Below are positions 37,644 to 45,453 of a DNA stretch of 64,000 bases, in pieces. Positions within the stretch are counted from its first letter, which is position 1, and each line of letters starts with the position of its first letter. The notes beneath the pieces were generated by a model. The model was not told where the DNA came from and did not search any database. It worked only from the letters and a program-made list of their open reading frames with translations. The DNA comes from Sphaerisporangium rufum (GTDB lineage Bacteria > Actinomycetota > Actinomycetes > Streptosporangiales > Streptosporangiaceae). The translations under genes were made by a program, and so were the position numbers. The stretch lies in contig NZ_BOOU01000003.1 of assembly GCF_016863395.1 (NCBI RefSeq), positions 1-64,000 of the forward strand, written 5' to 3'.

Positions 37644-38560
37644 CCACCACCCTGCACCCCGCCGAACCGGCCGTCCAGGCGCCCGCGGCCGCGCGCGGCG
37701 GCGGCGACGGGACCGCCGACACCGCGGCGCGCGGCACCCGCAAGGTGTTCTTCCTGACCATTCTGGCCGCCGCCTCGGCCCTGTTCCTCTACCCGTTCGT
37801 CTGGCTGGTGGTCGCCTCGCTCAAGCCGCGGGACCGGACGTTCGCCGACCCGTTCCTGCCCTGGCCGAGGCCGTTCGCGCCGGGCAACTACGCGGCGGTG
37901 TTCGAGGCGGCGCCGGTGCTGACCTGGCTGGTCAACTCGCTGGTGGTCGGGATCGCCGCCGCGCTGGCGGTCACCCTGTCCAGCGCCTTCGTGGCGTTCG
38001 GCTTCGCCTACTTCCGCTTCCCGGGCCGCGGGCTGCTGTTCGGCAGCGTGCTGGCCACGATGATGCTGCCCGGGGCGGTGACCCTGGTGCCGACGTACCT
38101 GATCTGGAACTCGGTGGGGCTGACCGGCACCCAGGTGCCGCTGTGGGCGGCCAACCTGTTCGGCTCGGCGTTCTACATCTTCCTGCTCCGGCAGTTCCTG
38201 CTGGGCGTCCCCCGGTACGTGTTCGAGGCGGCCCGGGTGGACGGCGCGTCGTACTTCGACCTGTTCTGGCGGATCGCGCTGCCGCTGTCCCGGCCGGCGT
38301 TGATCATCGCGTTCATCTTCGAGCTCAAGGCGAGCTGGTTCGAGCTGATGAAGCCGCTGATCTACCTGCAGGACCCCGGGCTGTACACGCTGCCGCGCGG
38401 GCTGAAGGCGATCGTCGACACCTTCTACCAGGGCGGCGATCCCAAGTGGGAGATCGTGCTGGCGGCCAGCGTGATCACCACGCTGCCGCTGATGGTGATC
38501 TTCTTCATCGGCCAGCGGTACTTCGTGGAGGGCATCGCCACCACCGGCCGGCGCGGCTGA
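37640..38560 (+). CDS. Sugar ABC transporter permease (MalG type)
   Basis: A 306-residue permease. About 35 low-complexity residues precede the first helix (VFFLTILAAASALFLYPFVW). The EAA coupling loop is YVFEAARVDGASYFDLFWRIALP. It pairs with the preceding MalF-type subunit. No ATPase gene follows; family knowledge is that many actinomycete sugar importers share the single ATPase MsiK encoded elsewhere. A GC palindrome at 38561-38578 terminates the unit. Confidence 0.93.
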   Translation: MTTTLHPAEPAVQAPAAARGGGDGTADTAARGTRKVFFLTILAAASALFLYPFVWLVVASLKPRDRTFADPFLPWPRPFAPGNYAAVFEAAPVLTWLVNSLVVGIAAALAVTLSSAFVAFGFAYFRFPGRGLLFGSVLATMMLPGAVTLVPTYLIWNSVGLTGTQVPLWAANLFGSAFYIFLLRQFLLGVPRYVFEAARVDGASYFDLFWRIALPLSRPALIIAFIFELKASWFELMKPLIYLQDPGLYTLPRGLKAIVDTFYQGGDPKWEIVLAASVITTLPLMVIFFIGQRYFVEGIATTGRRG

Positions 38561-38578
38561 CGGCACCGGCCGGTGCCG
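38561..38578. terminator. Palindrome between convergent genes
   Basis: An 18-bp perfect palindrome (arms CGGCACCGG/CCGGTGCCG) directly after the permease stop (38560), before the convergent acetyltransferase gene ending at 38597. It could terminate in both directions. Confidence 0.5.
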
Positions 38579-38596
38579 GTCGTCATGGGCCGGCCG

Positions 38597-39103
38597 TCAC
38601 CGGCGCCACTCGCGGTCGAGGATGCTCATGTCCGCCGCGGACCACCACTCCCCCTCCACCAGGGTCATCTCACGCCGGACGCCCTCGTGCCGGAAGCCGA
38701 GCCGCTCGTACAGCCGGGTGGCACCGGTGTTGTGCAGGTAGACGCCGAGGTCCACCCGGTGCGCCCCCATCTCCTCGAACGCGACGCGCAGCGCCTCGCC
38801 CACCATGGCGGCGCCGGCGCCGCGCCCGCGCCCGGCCGGCGCGACGATGACCAGGCCGAGCCGGACGACCCAGCCGGGCCGGTCGGGCAGCAGCGTCACC
38901 AGCCCGAGCGGCGGGCCGTCCCCCTCGACGGCGACGAACATCCGGCGGCCCGGCTGCGCCGCCCGCAGGGCGAGCAGCTGGCCGGCGTCGAACGGCCAGC
39001 CGAACCCGCTGTTGCCCGACCAGGTGGCCAGCGCCGCCGGGCCGTCCACCCAGGACGCCACCGCGGCGGCGTCCTCCGGCCGGAAACCCCGTATTTCGAT
39101 CAT
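38597..39103 (-). CDS. GNAT-family N-acetyltransferase (RimJ-like)
   Basis: A 168-residue acetyltransferase using acetyl-CoA. The family core is present: RLGLVIVAPAGRGRGAGAAMVGEAL (pyrophosphate-binding loop) and VDLGVYLHNTGATRLYERLGFRHEG. The arrangement fits the RimJ/RimL-like group that acetylates protein N-termini or small amines. The substrate is unknown. Start: ATG at 39103 with a poor ribosome site. Stands alone. Confidence 0.88.
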   Translation of the reverse strand: MIEIRGFRPEDAAAVASWVDGPAALATWSGNSGFGWPFDAGQLLALRAAQPGRRMFVAVEGDGPPLGLVTLLPDRPGWVVRLGLVIVAPAGRGRGAGAAMVGEALRVAFEEMGAHRVDLGVYLHNTGATRLYERLGFRHEGVRREMTLVEGEWWSAADMSILDREWRR

Positions 39104-39176
39104 CGGGCTTTTGTAGCAAACCCGCCGGCCGCCGGGAACCGGCCCCCTGCGGTGCGCGGCCCCGGCGAAGGCCGGC

Positions 39177-39386
39177 TCAGGCGTTCCGGAGCCGGCCGCT
39201 GCGCTCCTGCAGCTCGTCGATGAGCCGGGAGGCGTCGGCCTTGGACAGGTCGTCCGGCACCTCCTGGCCGGCCTCGCGGGCGAGGGTGCGCAGGTAGGAC
39301 TCCTGCGGCCCGGTCATGGGCTCGTCACCCGTCGCCCACTCCTCCGGGTCCTTCTCCACCGGTCCGTGCTCCACGTCGCTCGCCAT
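39177..39386 (-). CDS. DUF3072 small protein
   Basis: A 69-residue protein with the DUF3072 pattern: EEWATGDEPMTGPQESYLRTLAREAGQ, then DDLSKADASRLIDELQ. The predicted helical pair resembles a small DNA- or protein-binding fold, but no function is known. Start: ATG at 39386 after GGGGGAG. Transcribed away from the leader-peptide region at 39489. Confidence 0.88.
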   Translation of the reverse strand: MASDVEHGPVEKDPEEWATGDEPMTGPQESYLRTLAREAGQEVPDDLSKADASRLIDELQERSGRLRNA

Positions 39387-39488
39387 GTCGCTCCCCCTTC
39401 GTCCTCACTCCGTCTCGAACGGGAGTTCGCTACCCGGATCGTCCAGCGTCTAACCGGCCACTATTCCCGATAAAACAAGTAGGAAATG

Positions 39489-39518
39489 TTGACTAGGCCG
39501 GCGGGGCACGCGTACAGT
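39489..39518 (+). promoter_or_regulatory. Promoter of the leader peptide
   Basis: TTGACT (39489-39494), an 18-nt spacer and TACAGT (39513-39518). The expected start site is at 39525-39526, on or next to the ATG of the leader peptide, so the transcript is probably leaderless. Confidence 0.6.
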
Positions 39519-39525
39519 CATCGGC

Positions 39526-39600
39526 ATGAGCAAGGGCAAGCACCTGACCAGGCGCCCGCACGTGGACTTCTGCCACGTCGCCAGCGCGCAGTGTCGCTGA
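39526..39600 (+). CDS. Cysteine-type leader peptide (cis-acting attenuator)
   Basis: A 24-codon frame, too short for most gene finders. It ends in RRPHVDFCHVASAQC-R, matching the RRxHVDxxRxSSAxC signature of actinomycete leader peptides placed before sulfur-uptake and cysteine genes. Family knowledge: ribosome stalling at Cys codons when cysteine is scarce changes downstream RNA folding or transcription. Two Cys codons (16 and 23) are present. The transcript is probably leaderless. The gene it should control, a sulfonate-type transporter operon, is here reduced to a truncated binding protein (39794-40132). It is directly followed by a long GC-rich spacer (39601-39793) with no clear gene. Confidence 0.8.
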   Translation: MSKGKHLTRRPHVDFCHVASAQCR

Positions 39601-39793
39601 TCCGATCGCGGTCCCCGCAGCCTCCCTCTCCGCCCCGGGCGAGCGCCCACCGGCGCCCCACCGGCGCCCGCGCCCCGGCGCCCCGCGTGGCCGACGCCGC
39701 CCGCGCGCCCCCCGCACGAACCACCCTCCGGCATGCCCCGCCGCCCGCCGCGGCCGCGCGAGCATGCCCGCTCTCCGACGAGGACCACCCACC

Positions 39794-40132
39794 GTGCTCA
39801 AAATCAGACAACTCGTGCCCCCACTCCTGCTGCTCGCCGCCGCCGGCTGCGCCTCGGCCGAAGGCAAGGCCGGCCCGGGCGGCACGGAGGTGACCGAACT
39901 GCGCTACCAGGGCTCCGCCGGCGCGGTCACCTTCCCCGAACTTGCCGCCGACCTCGGTTATCTCGGCGACGTCAAGCTGAAGTGGATCGGCGACACCACC
40001 TCCGGGCCGCAGGACATCCAGTCGGTCGCGACCGGCCAGACCGAATTCGGCGGTACCCGCGCCTGCCGTACCCGCCCCACCGCATCGGCGGTATCGCCCC
40101 GGGCGGGACGGCGGATTACCGTACCGGGGTGA
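39794..40132 (+). pseudogene. Truncated sulfonate/taurine/nitrate-type ABC binding protein
   Basis: The frame starts at GTG 39794 with a lipoprotein signal (LLLAAAGC). It then follows the SsuA/TauA-type binding proteins (ELRYQGSAG, FPELAADLGYLGDVKLKWIGDTTSGPQ split over two blocks, QSVATGQTEFGG), where a normal protein would run on for about 250 more residues. After FGG (about 40055) the sequence changes to a Pro/Arg-rich tail unrelated to the family and ends at 40132 in a GTGA overlap with the sensor kinase gene. A deletion fused the front of the transporter operon to the upstream edge of the kinase. No permease or ATPase remains in the window. Confidence 0.78.
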
Positions 40133-41235
40133 GGACAGTGGCCCTGGTGTGCGGGATGGCCGTACTCGTGGTGGGCACATCGGTGCTCGCCTATGGCAAC
40201 CAGCCGGCGGCCAGGCCGCTCGACCCGGCCGGGTACGCCCTGCTCCTGGCCGCCGTCGCGAGCCTGGCGTGGCTGCCATCTCGGCCGGACCGGGCGCTGG
40301 CCGGAAGCGTGGCGGCGGCGGTGGCCTACTTCGCGTCCGGGTATGCCTACGCGCTGTGGCCGGCGCCCGCCCTGGTGGCGACGTCCGCCGCGATCTCATC
40401 CGGCCGCCGGGCGGTGGGGTGGGCGGGAGCCGGGGTGCTGGTCGCCGTCCCGGTGGGTGCCGTGAGCCTCGCTCCCCGACTCGACGGCATCGTCGGAGTG
40501 GTCCTGTGGACGTCGCTGGTGCTGGTGGTCACCCTGTCCGCCGAGGTGTCGCGGACCCGCCGGGCCTACGTCGCCCTCATCGAGGAGCGGGCGGCGGCGG
40601 CCGAGCGCGACCGCGCCGAGGAGGCGCTCCGCCTGGCCCAGGAGGAGCGCCTCAAGGTCGCCCGGGAACTGCACGACGTCACCTCGCACACGGTGTCGGT
40701 GATCGCGCTGCACGCCGCGGTGGCCGCCGAGGCGGTGGACCGGGCGGGCGGGCCGCCGGAGGCGGCCGAGGCGCTGCTGGTGATCCGCCGGGCCAGCCGG
40801 GAGGCGCTCGCCGAGATGAAGGCGGTGCTGGGGGTGTTGCGGCCCGGCGGCACCCGCCCGCAGCCGGGCTCGGCGGAGCTGCCGGAGCTGCTGGCCACCG
40901 CCACCGTGCCGGTCGCCTTCGAGACGACCGGTGCGCGGCGACCCCTGCCGCCCGCCGTCGACCTGACCGTCTACCGGGTCGTGCAGGAGGCGCTGACCAA
41001 CACGATGCGGCATGCCGCCGCGAGCCGGGTGACCGTCGCGCTCGACTACGCGGCGGACGCGGTCGAGGTCCGGATCGACGACGACGGCCGCGGCGGCGAC
41101 GCGCCGTGGGGGCACGGCCTGACCGGGATGGCCGAGCGGGTCGGCGCGGCCGGCGGTGAGTTCAGCGTGGGTGAGCGTCCCGGCGGTGGCTTCCGGGTGG
41201 CCGCGCGGCTGCCCGCCGAGAGAATGGGACCGTGA
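40129..41235 (+). CDS. Two-component sensor histidine kinase (NarL-partner type)
   Basis: A 368-residue membrane kinase. Five or six N-terminal helices (residues about 5-138) form the sensor. A short coiled linker leads to the HisKA_3 box with phospho-accepting H182 (ARELHDVTSHTVSVIALH). A HATPase domain follows (VVQEALTNTMRHA, DDGRGG, GHGLTGMAERV). The large periplasmic sensor of some relatives is missing, so it may sense within the membrane. Start: GTG at 40129, overlapping the truncated binding-protein frame. Its stop overlaps the response regulator start (GTGA). Confidence 0.93.
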   Translation: MRTVALVCGMAVLVVGTSVLAYGNQPAARPLDPAGYALLLAAVASLAWLPSRPDRALAGSVAAAVAYFASGYAYALWPAPALVATSAAISSGRRAVGWAGAGVLVAVPVGAVSLAPRLDGIVGVVLWTSLVLVVTLSAEVSRTRRAYVALIEERAAAAERDRAEEALRLAQEERLKVARELHDVTSHTVSVIALHAAVAAEAVDRAGGPPEAAEALLVIRRASREALAEMKAVLGVLRPGGTRPQPGSAELPELLATATVPVAFETTGARRPLPPAVDLTVYRVVQEALTNTMRHAAASRVTVALDYAADAVEVRIDDDGRGGDAPWGHGLTGMAERVGAAGGEFSVGERPGGGFRVAARLPAERMGP

Positions 41236-41885
41236 TAACGGTCCTGCTGGCCGACGACCAGCCACTCGTCCGCGCCGGCCTGCGCGCGCTGCTCGGCAGC
41301 GAGAGCGATCTGAGCGTCATCGGTGAGGCCGAGGACGGGGCTCAGGCCGTACGGTTGACCGCGGAGCTCGCACCCGACGTGGTGCTGATGGACATCCGCA
41401 TGCCGCGCATGGACGGCCTGGAGGCCACCAGGCGGCTGGCCGGCGGCCGGGCCAGGGTGGTCGTGGTCACCACCTTCGACCTCGACGAGTACGTCTACGC
41501 CGCGCTGCGCGCCGGAGCCGGCGGCTTCGTGGTCAAGGACGCCGAACCGGCCGAGATCCGCCATGCCGTACGGGTCGCCGCGCGGGGGGACGCCCTGCTG
41601 TCGCCCGCCGTGACCAGGCGGCTGATCGAGCGGTTCGCCGCCCTGGACGAGCCGCGGCTGGGCGCCGAACGGCTGGCGCCGCTGACCGCCCGCGAGCGCG
41701 AGGTGCTGACCGGGGTGACCCGGGGGCTCGGCAACGTCGAGCTGGCCGAGCGGCTGTTCATGAGCCCGGCCACGGTGAAGACCCACGTCAACCGCATGAT
41801 GGCCAAACTGGGGGTGCACGACCGCGCCCAGCTGGTGGTGATCGGCTACGAGACGGGATTGGTCCGTCCCGGAGACGGCGGCTGA
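41232..41885 (+). CDS. LuxR/NarL-family response regulator
   Basis: A 217-residue regulator. Receiver domain 1-118 with phosphorylation site D54 (VVLMDIRMPRMDG). LuxR-type helix-turn-helix about 150-210 (LTAREREVLTGVTRGLGNVELAERLFMS split around the turn, TVKTHVNRMMAKL). Partner of the upstream kinase by the GTGA overlap at 41232. The MMPL transporter 138 bp downstream on the same strand is a likely target. Confidence 0.95.
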   Translation: MITVLLADDQPLVRAGLRALLGSESDLSVIGEAEDGAQAVRLTAELAPDVVLMDIRMPRMDGLEATRRLAGGRARVVVVTTFDLDEYVYAALRAGAGGFVVKDAEPAEIRHAVRVAARGDALLSPAVTRRLIERFAALDEPRLGAERLAPLTAREREVLTGVTRGLGNVELAERLFMSPATVKTHVNRMMAKLGVHDRAQLVVIGYETGLVRPGDGG

Positions 41886-42023
41886 GCCGCGTTCGTGCGT
41901 ACCGGGCCGATGCCGCCGGCCGCGGAACCGGACCGGGCCGCCGCGGGTACCGCGGATGGGGTAGCCGGCCACCAGCAACCGGTGGACGCGGGCCGCCGGC
42001 CGCGCTCCCTAGCGTTCGGCGAC

Positions 42024-44045
42024 ATGACGCGTTTCCTGCTCGACCGGCGATGGCCGGTCCTTGTGTTGTGGGCGGTGCTGACGGCCGCGCTGGCCGCGGG
42101 TGCCGCCGCCTTCCCCGGCCCGAGCCACGACGACTTCACCCTGCCGGGCTCGGAGAGCGGGCGGGCCGCCGGCCTGCTGGGCGGCCCGCCGCCGGAGTCA
42201 CCCGGCACGCTGGTGGTCTCCGGCGCCGACCCCGGCGCGGTGCGGCTGTCACTCGCGCGGATCACCGCCCGCCTCGGCGCGGTCGACGGGGTCACGACCC
42301 GGCCGGGGCCGGCCAGCGACGATGGGCGGGTGGCCACGGCGGGCATCGACTACCCGGACGCCGAGACCGCGTACCGGATCAAGAACATGGGGCTGTCCGC
42401 GCCCGGTGTCCAGGTGGACCTGGCGGGCGACGACTTCGCGGACTTCACGCCCGGCGGGTTGACCGAGGGCGTCGGGCTGCTGGCCGCGGCGGTGATCCTG
42501 CTGCTGGCGTTCCGCTCCCTCCTCGCCATGCTGCTGCCGATCGTGATCGGCGTCGTCGGCGTGGTGTGCGGCAGGTCGATGCTGACCCTGCTGGGGCACC
42601 TGGTCCCCACGCCGGGCTTCGCCGGCTATCTGACGATCATGCTGGGGCTCGGGGTGGGCATCGACTACGCCCTGCTCGTCGTCACCCGCTTCCGCACTTC
42701 GCTGCGGGAGAGGCTGGCGGTGGAGCCGGCGATCGAGGCGGCGATGCGGACCGCCGGCCGGTCGGTGCTGTACGCCGGGATCACGGTGATCCTCACCGCG
42801 GCGGGCATCCTCTTCCTCGGACCCGAGCAGGGCGGCGGCATCGCGCTGGCCGCCGGATGCGGCGTGCTCATGGTCATGCTGGCCGCCCTGACGCTGCTGC
42901 CGGTGCTGCTGCGCCTGATCGGGCGGCGGATCGACCGGCGGGCGGCGCGGGACGGCCGCCGGACACCGCCGGCCGCGCGGTGGGGCGCGGTGGTGCAGCG
43001 GCGGCCGTGGACCACGGGGCTGATCGCGCTCGGGGTGCTGCTGATCCTTGCCGCCCCGGCGCTCGACCTGCGGGTGGGCTGGTCGGACGCCGGCAACCGG
43101 CCGGTCACCGATACCACCCGCCGGGCCCACGACACCCTGGCCCGCGCCTTCGGGGCCGGCGCGGGCGGCCCGCTCATCCTGGTCACCGCCGAGAAGGGCG
43201 ACGGCGCCCCCGGCGGGTGCGCGGCCCCGCTGGCGGCGGCCTGCGCGCGGGCCGAGGGCATCCCGGGGGTGGCCAAGGTGCTTCCCGCCGGCGAGCAGGC
43301 CGCGCTGGTCGTACCTGACACCGGTCCCCAGGACGCCAGGACGGCCCGGCTGCTCCACCGGCTGCGCGCCGACCTGCCCGCGCACGTGCTGGTGACCGGC
43401 TCGACGGCGGCCGCCGCCGACTACGCCGCCCACACCGCCGCCCGGCTGCCGTGGATGGTCGGCGCGGTGCTGGCCGCCTCGATCCTGCTGCTGCTCATGA
43501 TGTTCCGCAGCGTCGTGGTGCCGCTGAAGGCCATCGCCGTCAACCTGCTGTCCATCGGCGCGGCCTACGGCGTGTGCGTCGCCGTCTTCCAGTGGGACGT
43601 GCTGGGGCGCGGCACCGGCGGCCCGATCGACGCCTGGGTGCCGACGATGCTCTTCGTCATCATGTTCGGCCTGTCGATGGATTACGAGGTCTTCCTGCTC
43701 TCCCGGATCCGCGAGGAGTACCTGCGCACCGGCGACAACGGTCGCGCGGTGCGCGAAGGGCTGGCCGGGACGGCCCGGGTGATCTCCGCGGCGGCGGCCA
43801 TCATGTTCTGCGTCTTCGCCGCCTTCGGCGCCTTCGACGACCGGGCGCTGCAGATCATGGGCGTGGGCCTGGCCGCCGCCGTCCTGCTGGACGCGACGGT
43901 GGTGCGGCTGGTGCTGGTACCCGCGGCCATGCAGGTGCTCGGCGACCGCAACTGGTGGTGGCCCGGGGACCGGCGGGCGGCGGAACCGGCGACCGCGCCG
44001 CCCGCCGCTCCGGCCGCGCCGCCCGCCGCTCGCGGCCCGTGGTGA
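42024..44045 (+). CDS. MMPL-family membrane transporter
   Basis: A 673-residue RND-type transporter with two repeats of membrane helices. The first block is LTEGVGLLAAAVILLLAFRS and GLGVGIDYALLVVTRFR. The second is MFGLSMDYEVFLLSRIREEYL. Asp residues within these GxxxDY motifs carry protons. Relatives export lipids or amphipathic drugs. The first 130 residues include an outer porter domain. Start: ATG at 42024 has no ribosome site; a TAGCGT box 9 nt upstream suggests a leaderless transcript. Frames further upstream are less likely. Placed after a two-component system, a common actinomycete arrangement for export control. Confidence 0.92.
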   Translation: MTRFLLDRRWPVLVLWAVLTAALAAGAAAFPGPSHDDFTLPGSESGRAAGLLGGPPPESPGTLVVSGADPGAVRLSLARITARLGAVDGVTTRPGPASDDGRVATAGIDYPDAETAYRIKNMGLSAPGVQVDLAGDDFADFTPGGLTEGVGLLAAAVILLLAFRSLLAMLLPIVIGVVGVVCGRSMLTLLGHLVPTPGFAGYLTIMLGLGVGIDYALLVVTRFRTSLRERLAVEPAIEAAMRTAGRSVLYAGITVILTAAGILFLGPEQGGGIALAAGCGVLMVMLAALTLLPVLLRLIGRRIDRRAARDGRRTPPAARWGAVVQRRPWTTGLIALGVLLILAAPALDLRVGWSDAGNRPVTDTTRRAHDTLARAFGAGAGGPLILVTAEKGDGAPGGCAAPLAAACARAEGIPGVAKVLPAGEQAALVVPDTGPQDARTARLLHRLRADLPAHVLVTGSTAAAADYAAHTAARLPWMVGAVLAASILLLLMMFRSVVVPLKAIAVNLLSIGAAYGVCVAVFQWDVLGRGTGGPIDAWVPTMLFVIMFGLSMDYEVFLLSRIREEYLRTGDNGRAVREGLAGTARVISAAAAIMFCVFAAFGAFDDRALQIMGVGLAAAVLLDATVVRLVLVPAAMQVLGDRNWWWPGDRRAAEPATAPPAAPAAPPAARGPW

Positions 44046-44066
44046 TTCGTCGCGGTGATACGTCGC
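44041..44066. repeat. 13-bp tandem repeat at the end of the MMPL gene
   Basis: GGTGATTCGTCGC (44041-44053) and GGTGATACGTCGC (44054-44066) differ at one base. The first copy includes the MMPL stop codon, so the duplication is just past the coding end. No function is evident. Confidence 0.5.
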
Positions 44067-44105
44067 GGCGAGTGCCGCCGGCGCCGGCCCGCCGGGTTCG
44101 CCGGG

Positions 44106-45374
44106 TCAGCCGGTCGCGGCCCGCTCGGCGCCGACCAGCCGGACGCACACGGCGAGCCCGGCGATCGCCGCCTCCAGGTCCGGCAGGCTCGGGAAGGTGG
44201 GGGCGATGCGGATCGTCCGGTCCGCCGGATCCTTGCCGTACGGGTGGGTGGCGCCCGCCGGGGTGAGCACGATGCCGGCCTCGCCGGCGCGCCGCACCAC
44301 CTCGCGGGCGCACCCTTCCGGGACCTCCAGGGCCAGGAAGTAGCCGCCCCGCGGGGTCGTCCAGGACGCCAGTCCGGTGCCGCCCAGCTCGGCGGCCAGG
44401 ATCCGCTCGACCGCGTCGAACTTGGGACGCAGCAGCTCGCGCTGGCGTCGCATGTGGTCGTGCAACCCGGCCTCGTCCCGCAGGAACAGCGCGTGCCGCA
44501 GCTGGTTGACCTTGTCCGGGCCGATGGTCCGCCGGGACACGCGGTCCAGCCACCAGTCGACGTTGGCCGGCGAGCCGCCGATGAAACCGACGCCGGCGCC
44601 GGCCAGCGTGACCTTGGAGGTGGAGCCGAAGACCAGGGCGCGGTCGGGGTCGGCGCCGGCCGCGCAGGCGGCGAGCAGATCGGCCAGCCCGGCCGGCTCG
44701 CCGGTCAGATGGTGCACGGCGTAGGCGTTGTCCCAGAAGATCCGGAAGTCCGGGGCGGCCGTCCGCATCTCCGCCAGCCGGCGGACGACGTCGTCACCGT
44801 AGGTCTCGCCGCTGGGGTTGCTGTATTTGGGCACGCACCAGATGCCCTTGACCGCCGGGTCGGCGCCGGCCAGCCGCTCCGCGGCGTCCATGTCCGGTCC
44901 GGCGCCGGTCATCGGCACCGGGATCATCTCGATGCCGTACCGCTCGCAGATGGCGAAGTGCCGGTCGTAGCCGGGGACCGGGCACAGGAAGGCCACCCGC
45001 TCCTCCTCGGCCCAGCGGCGCGGCGAACCGGGCACCCCGGCCAGCAACGCCTGCACGACGACGTCGTGCATCAGTTCCAGGCTGGAGTTGCCGGCGGCCA
45101 GCAGCCGGTCGGCCGGCACCTGCAGCGGGCCGCTGAAGATCTCCCGCAGTTCCGGTAGCCCGCGCGGCCCGCCGTAATTGCGGCAGTCCGTCCCGTCGGC
45201 CGCCCGGTACACCGGGCCGGGCAGTTCCAGCAGCCCGGCGGACAGGTCCAGCTGGTCCGGCGCGGGCTTGCCCCGGGTGAGATCCAGCCGCAGCCCGCGC
45301 GCCGCCAGCTCCGCGTACTCGCGCCGGGCGCGGTCCACCGGCGGCACCCCGTCCCGCACGTCGATCGATGTCAT
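44106..45374 (-). CDS. PLP-dependent aminotransferase (class I/II)
   Basis: A 422-residue pyridoxal-phosphate enzyme. It follows the aspartate aminotransferase subgroup PF12897 (LTRGKPAPDQLDLS, RNYGGPRGLPELREIF, YDRHFAICERYGIEM, PKYSNPSGETY). The cofactor lysine is in STSKVTLAGAGVGF. TPRGGYFLALEVP and RIAPTFPS are the usual C-terminal motifs. It exchanges amino groups between an amino acid and 2-oxoglutarate; the exact amino acid is not certain. Start: ATG at 45374 after GGAGGAAA; an ATG seven codons earlier lacks a ribosome site. Confidence 0.92.
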   Translation of the reverse strand: MTSIDVRDGVPPVDRARREYAELAARGLRLDLTRGKPAPDQLDLSAGLLELPGPVYRAADGTDCRNYGGPRGLPELREIFSGPLQVPADRLLAAGNSSLELMHDVVVQALLAGVPGSPRRWAEEERVAFLCPVPGYDRHFAICERYGIEMIPVPMTGAGPDMDAAERLAGADPAVKGIWCVPKYSNPSGETYGDDVVRRLAEMRTAAPDFRIFWDNAYAVHHLTGEPAGLADLLAACAAGADPDRALVFGSTSKVTLAGAGVGFIGGSPANVDWWLDRVSRRTIGPDKVNQLRHALFLRDEAGLHDHMRRQRELLRPKFDAVERILAAELGGTGLASWTTPRGGYFLALEVPEGCAREVVRRAGEAGIVLTPAGATHPYGKDPADRTIRIAPTFPSLPDLEAAIAGLAVCVRLVGAERAATG

Positions 45375-45453
45375 CGGTTTCCTCCGAGTTCGCACCGCAG
45401 CCGACGATACCGTCCCCGGCGCGGGCCCGCCGGGCGTCCGGCGCGCCGGCCGG

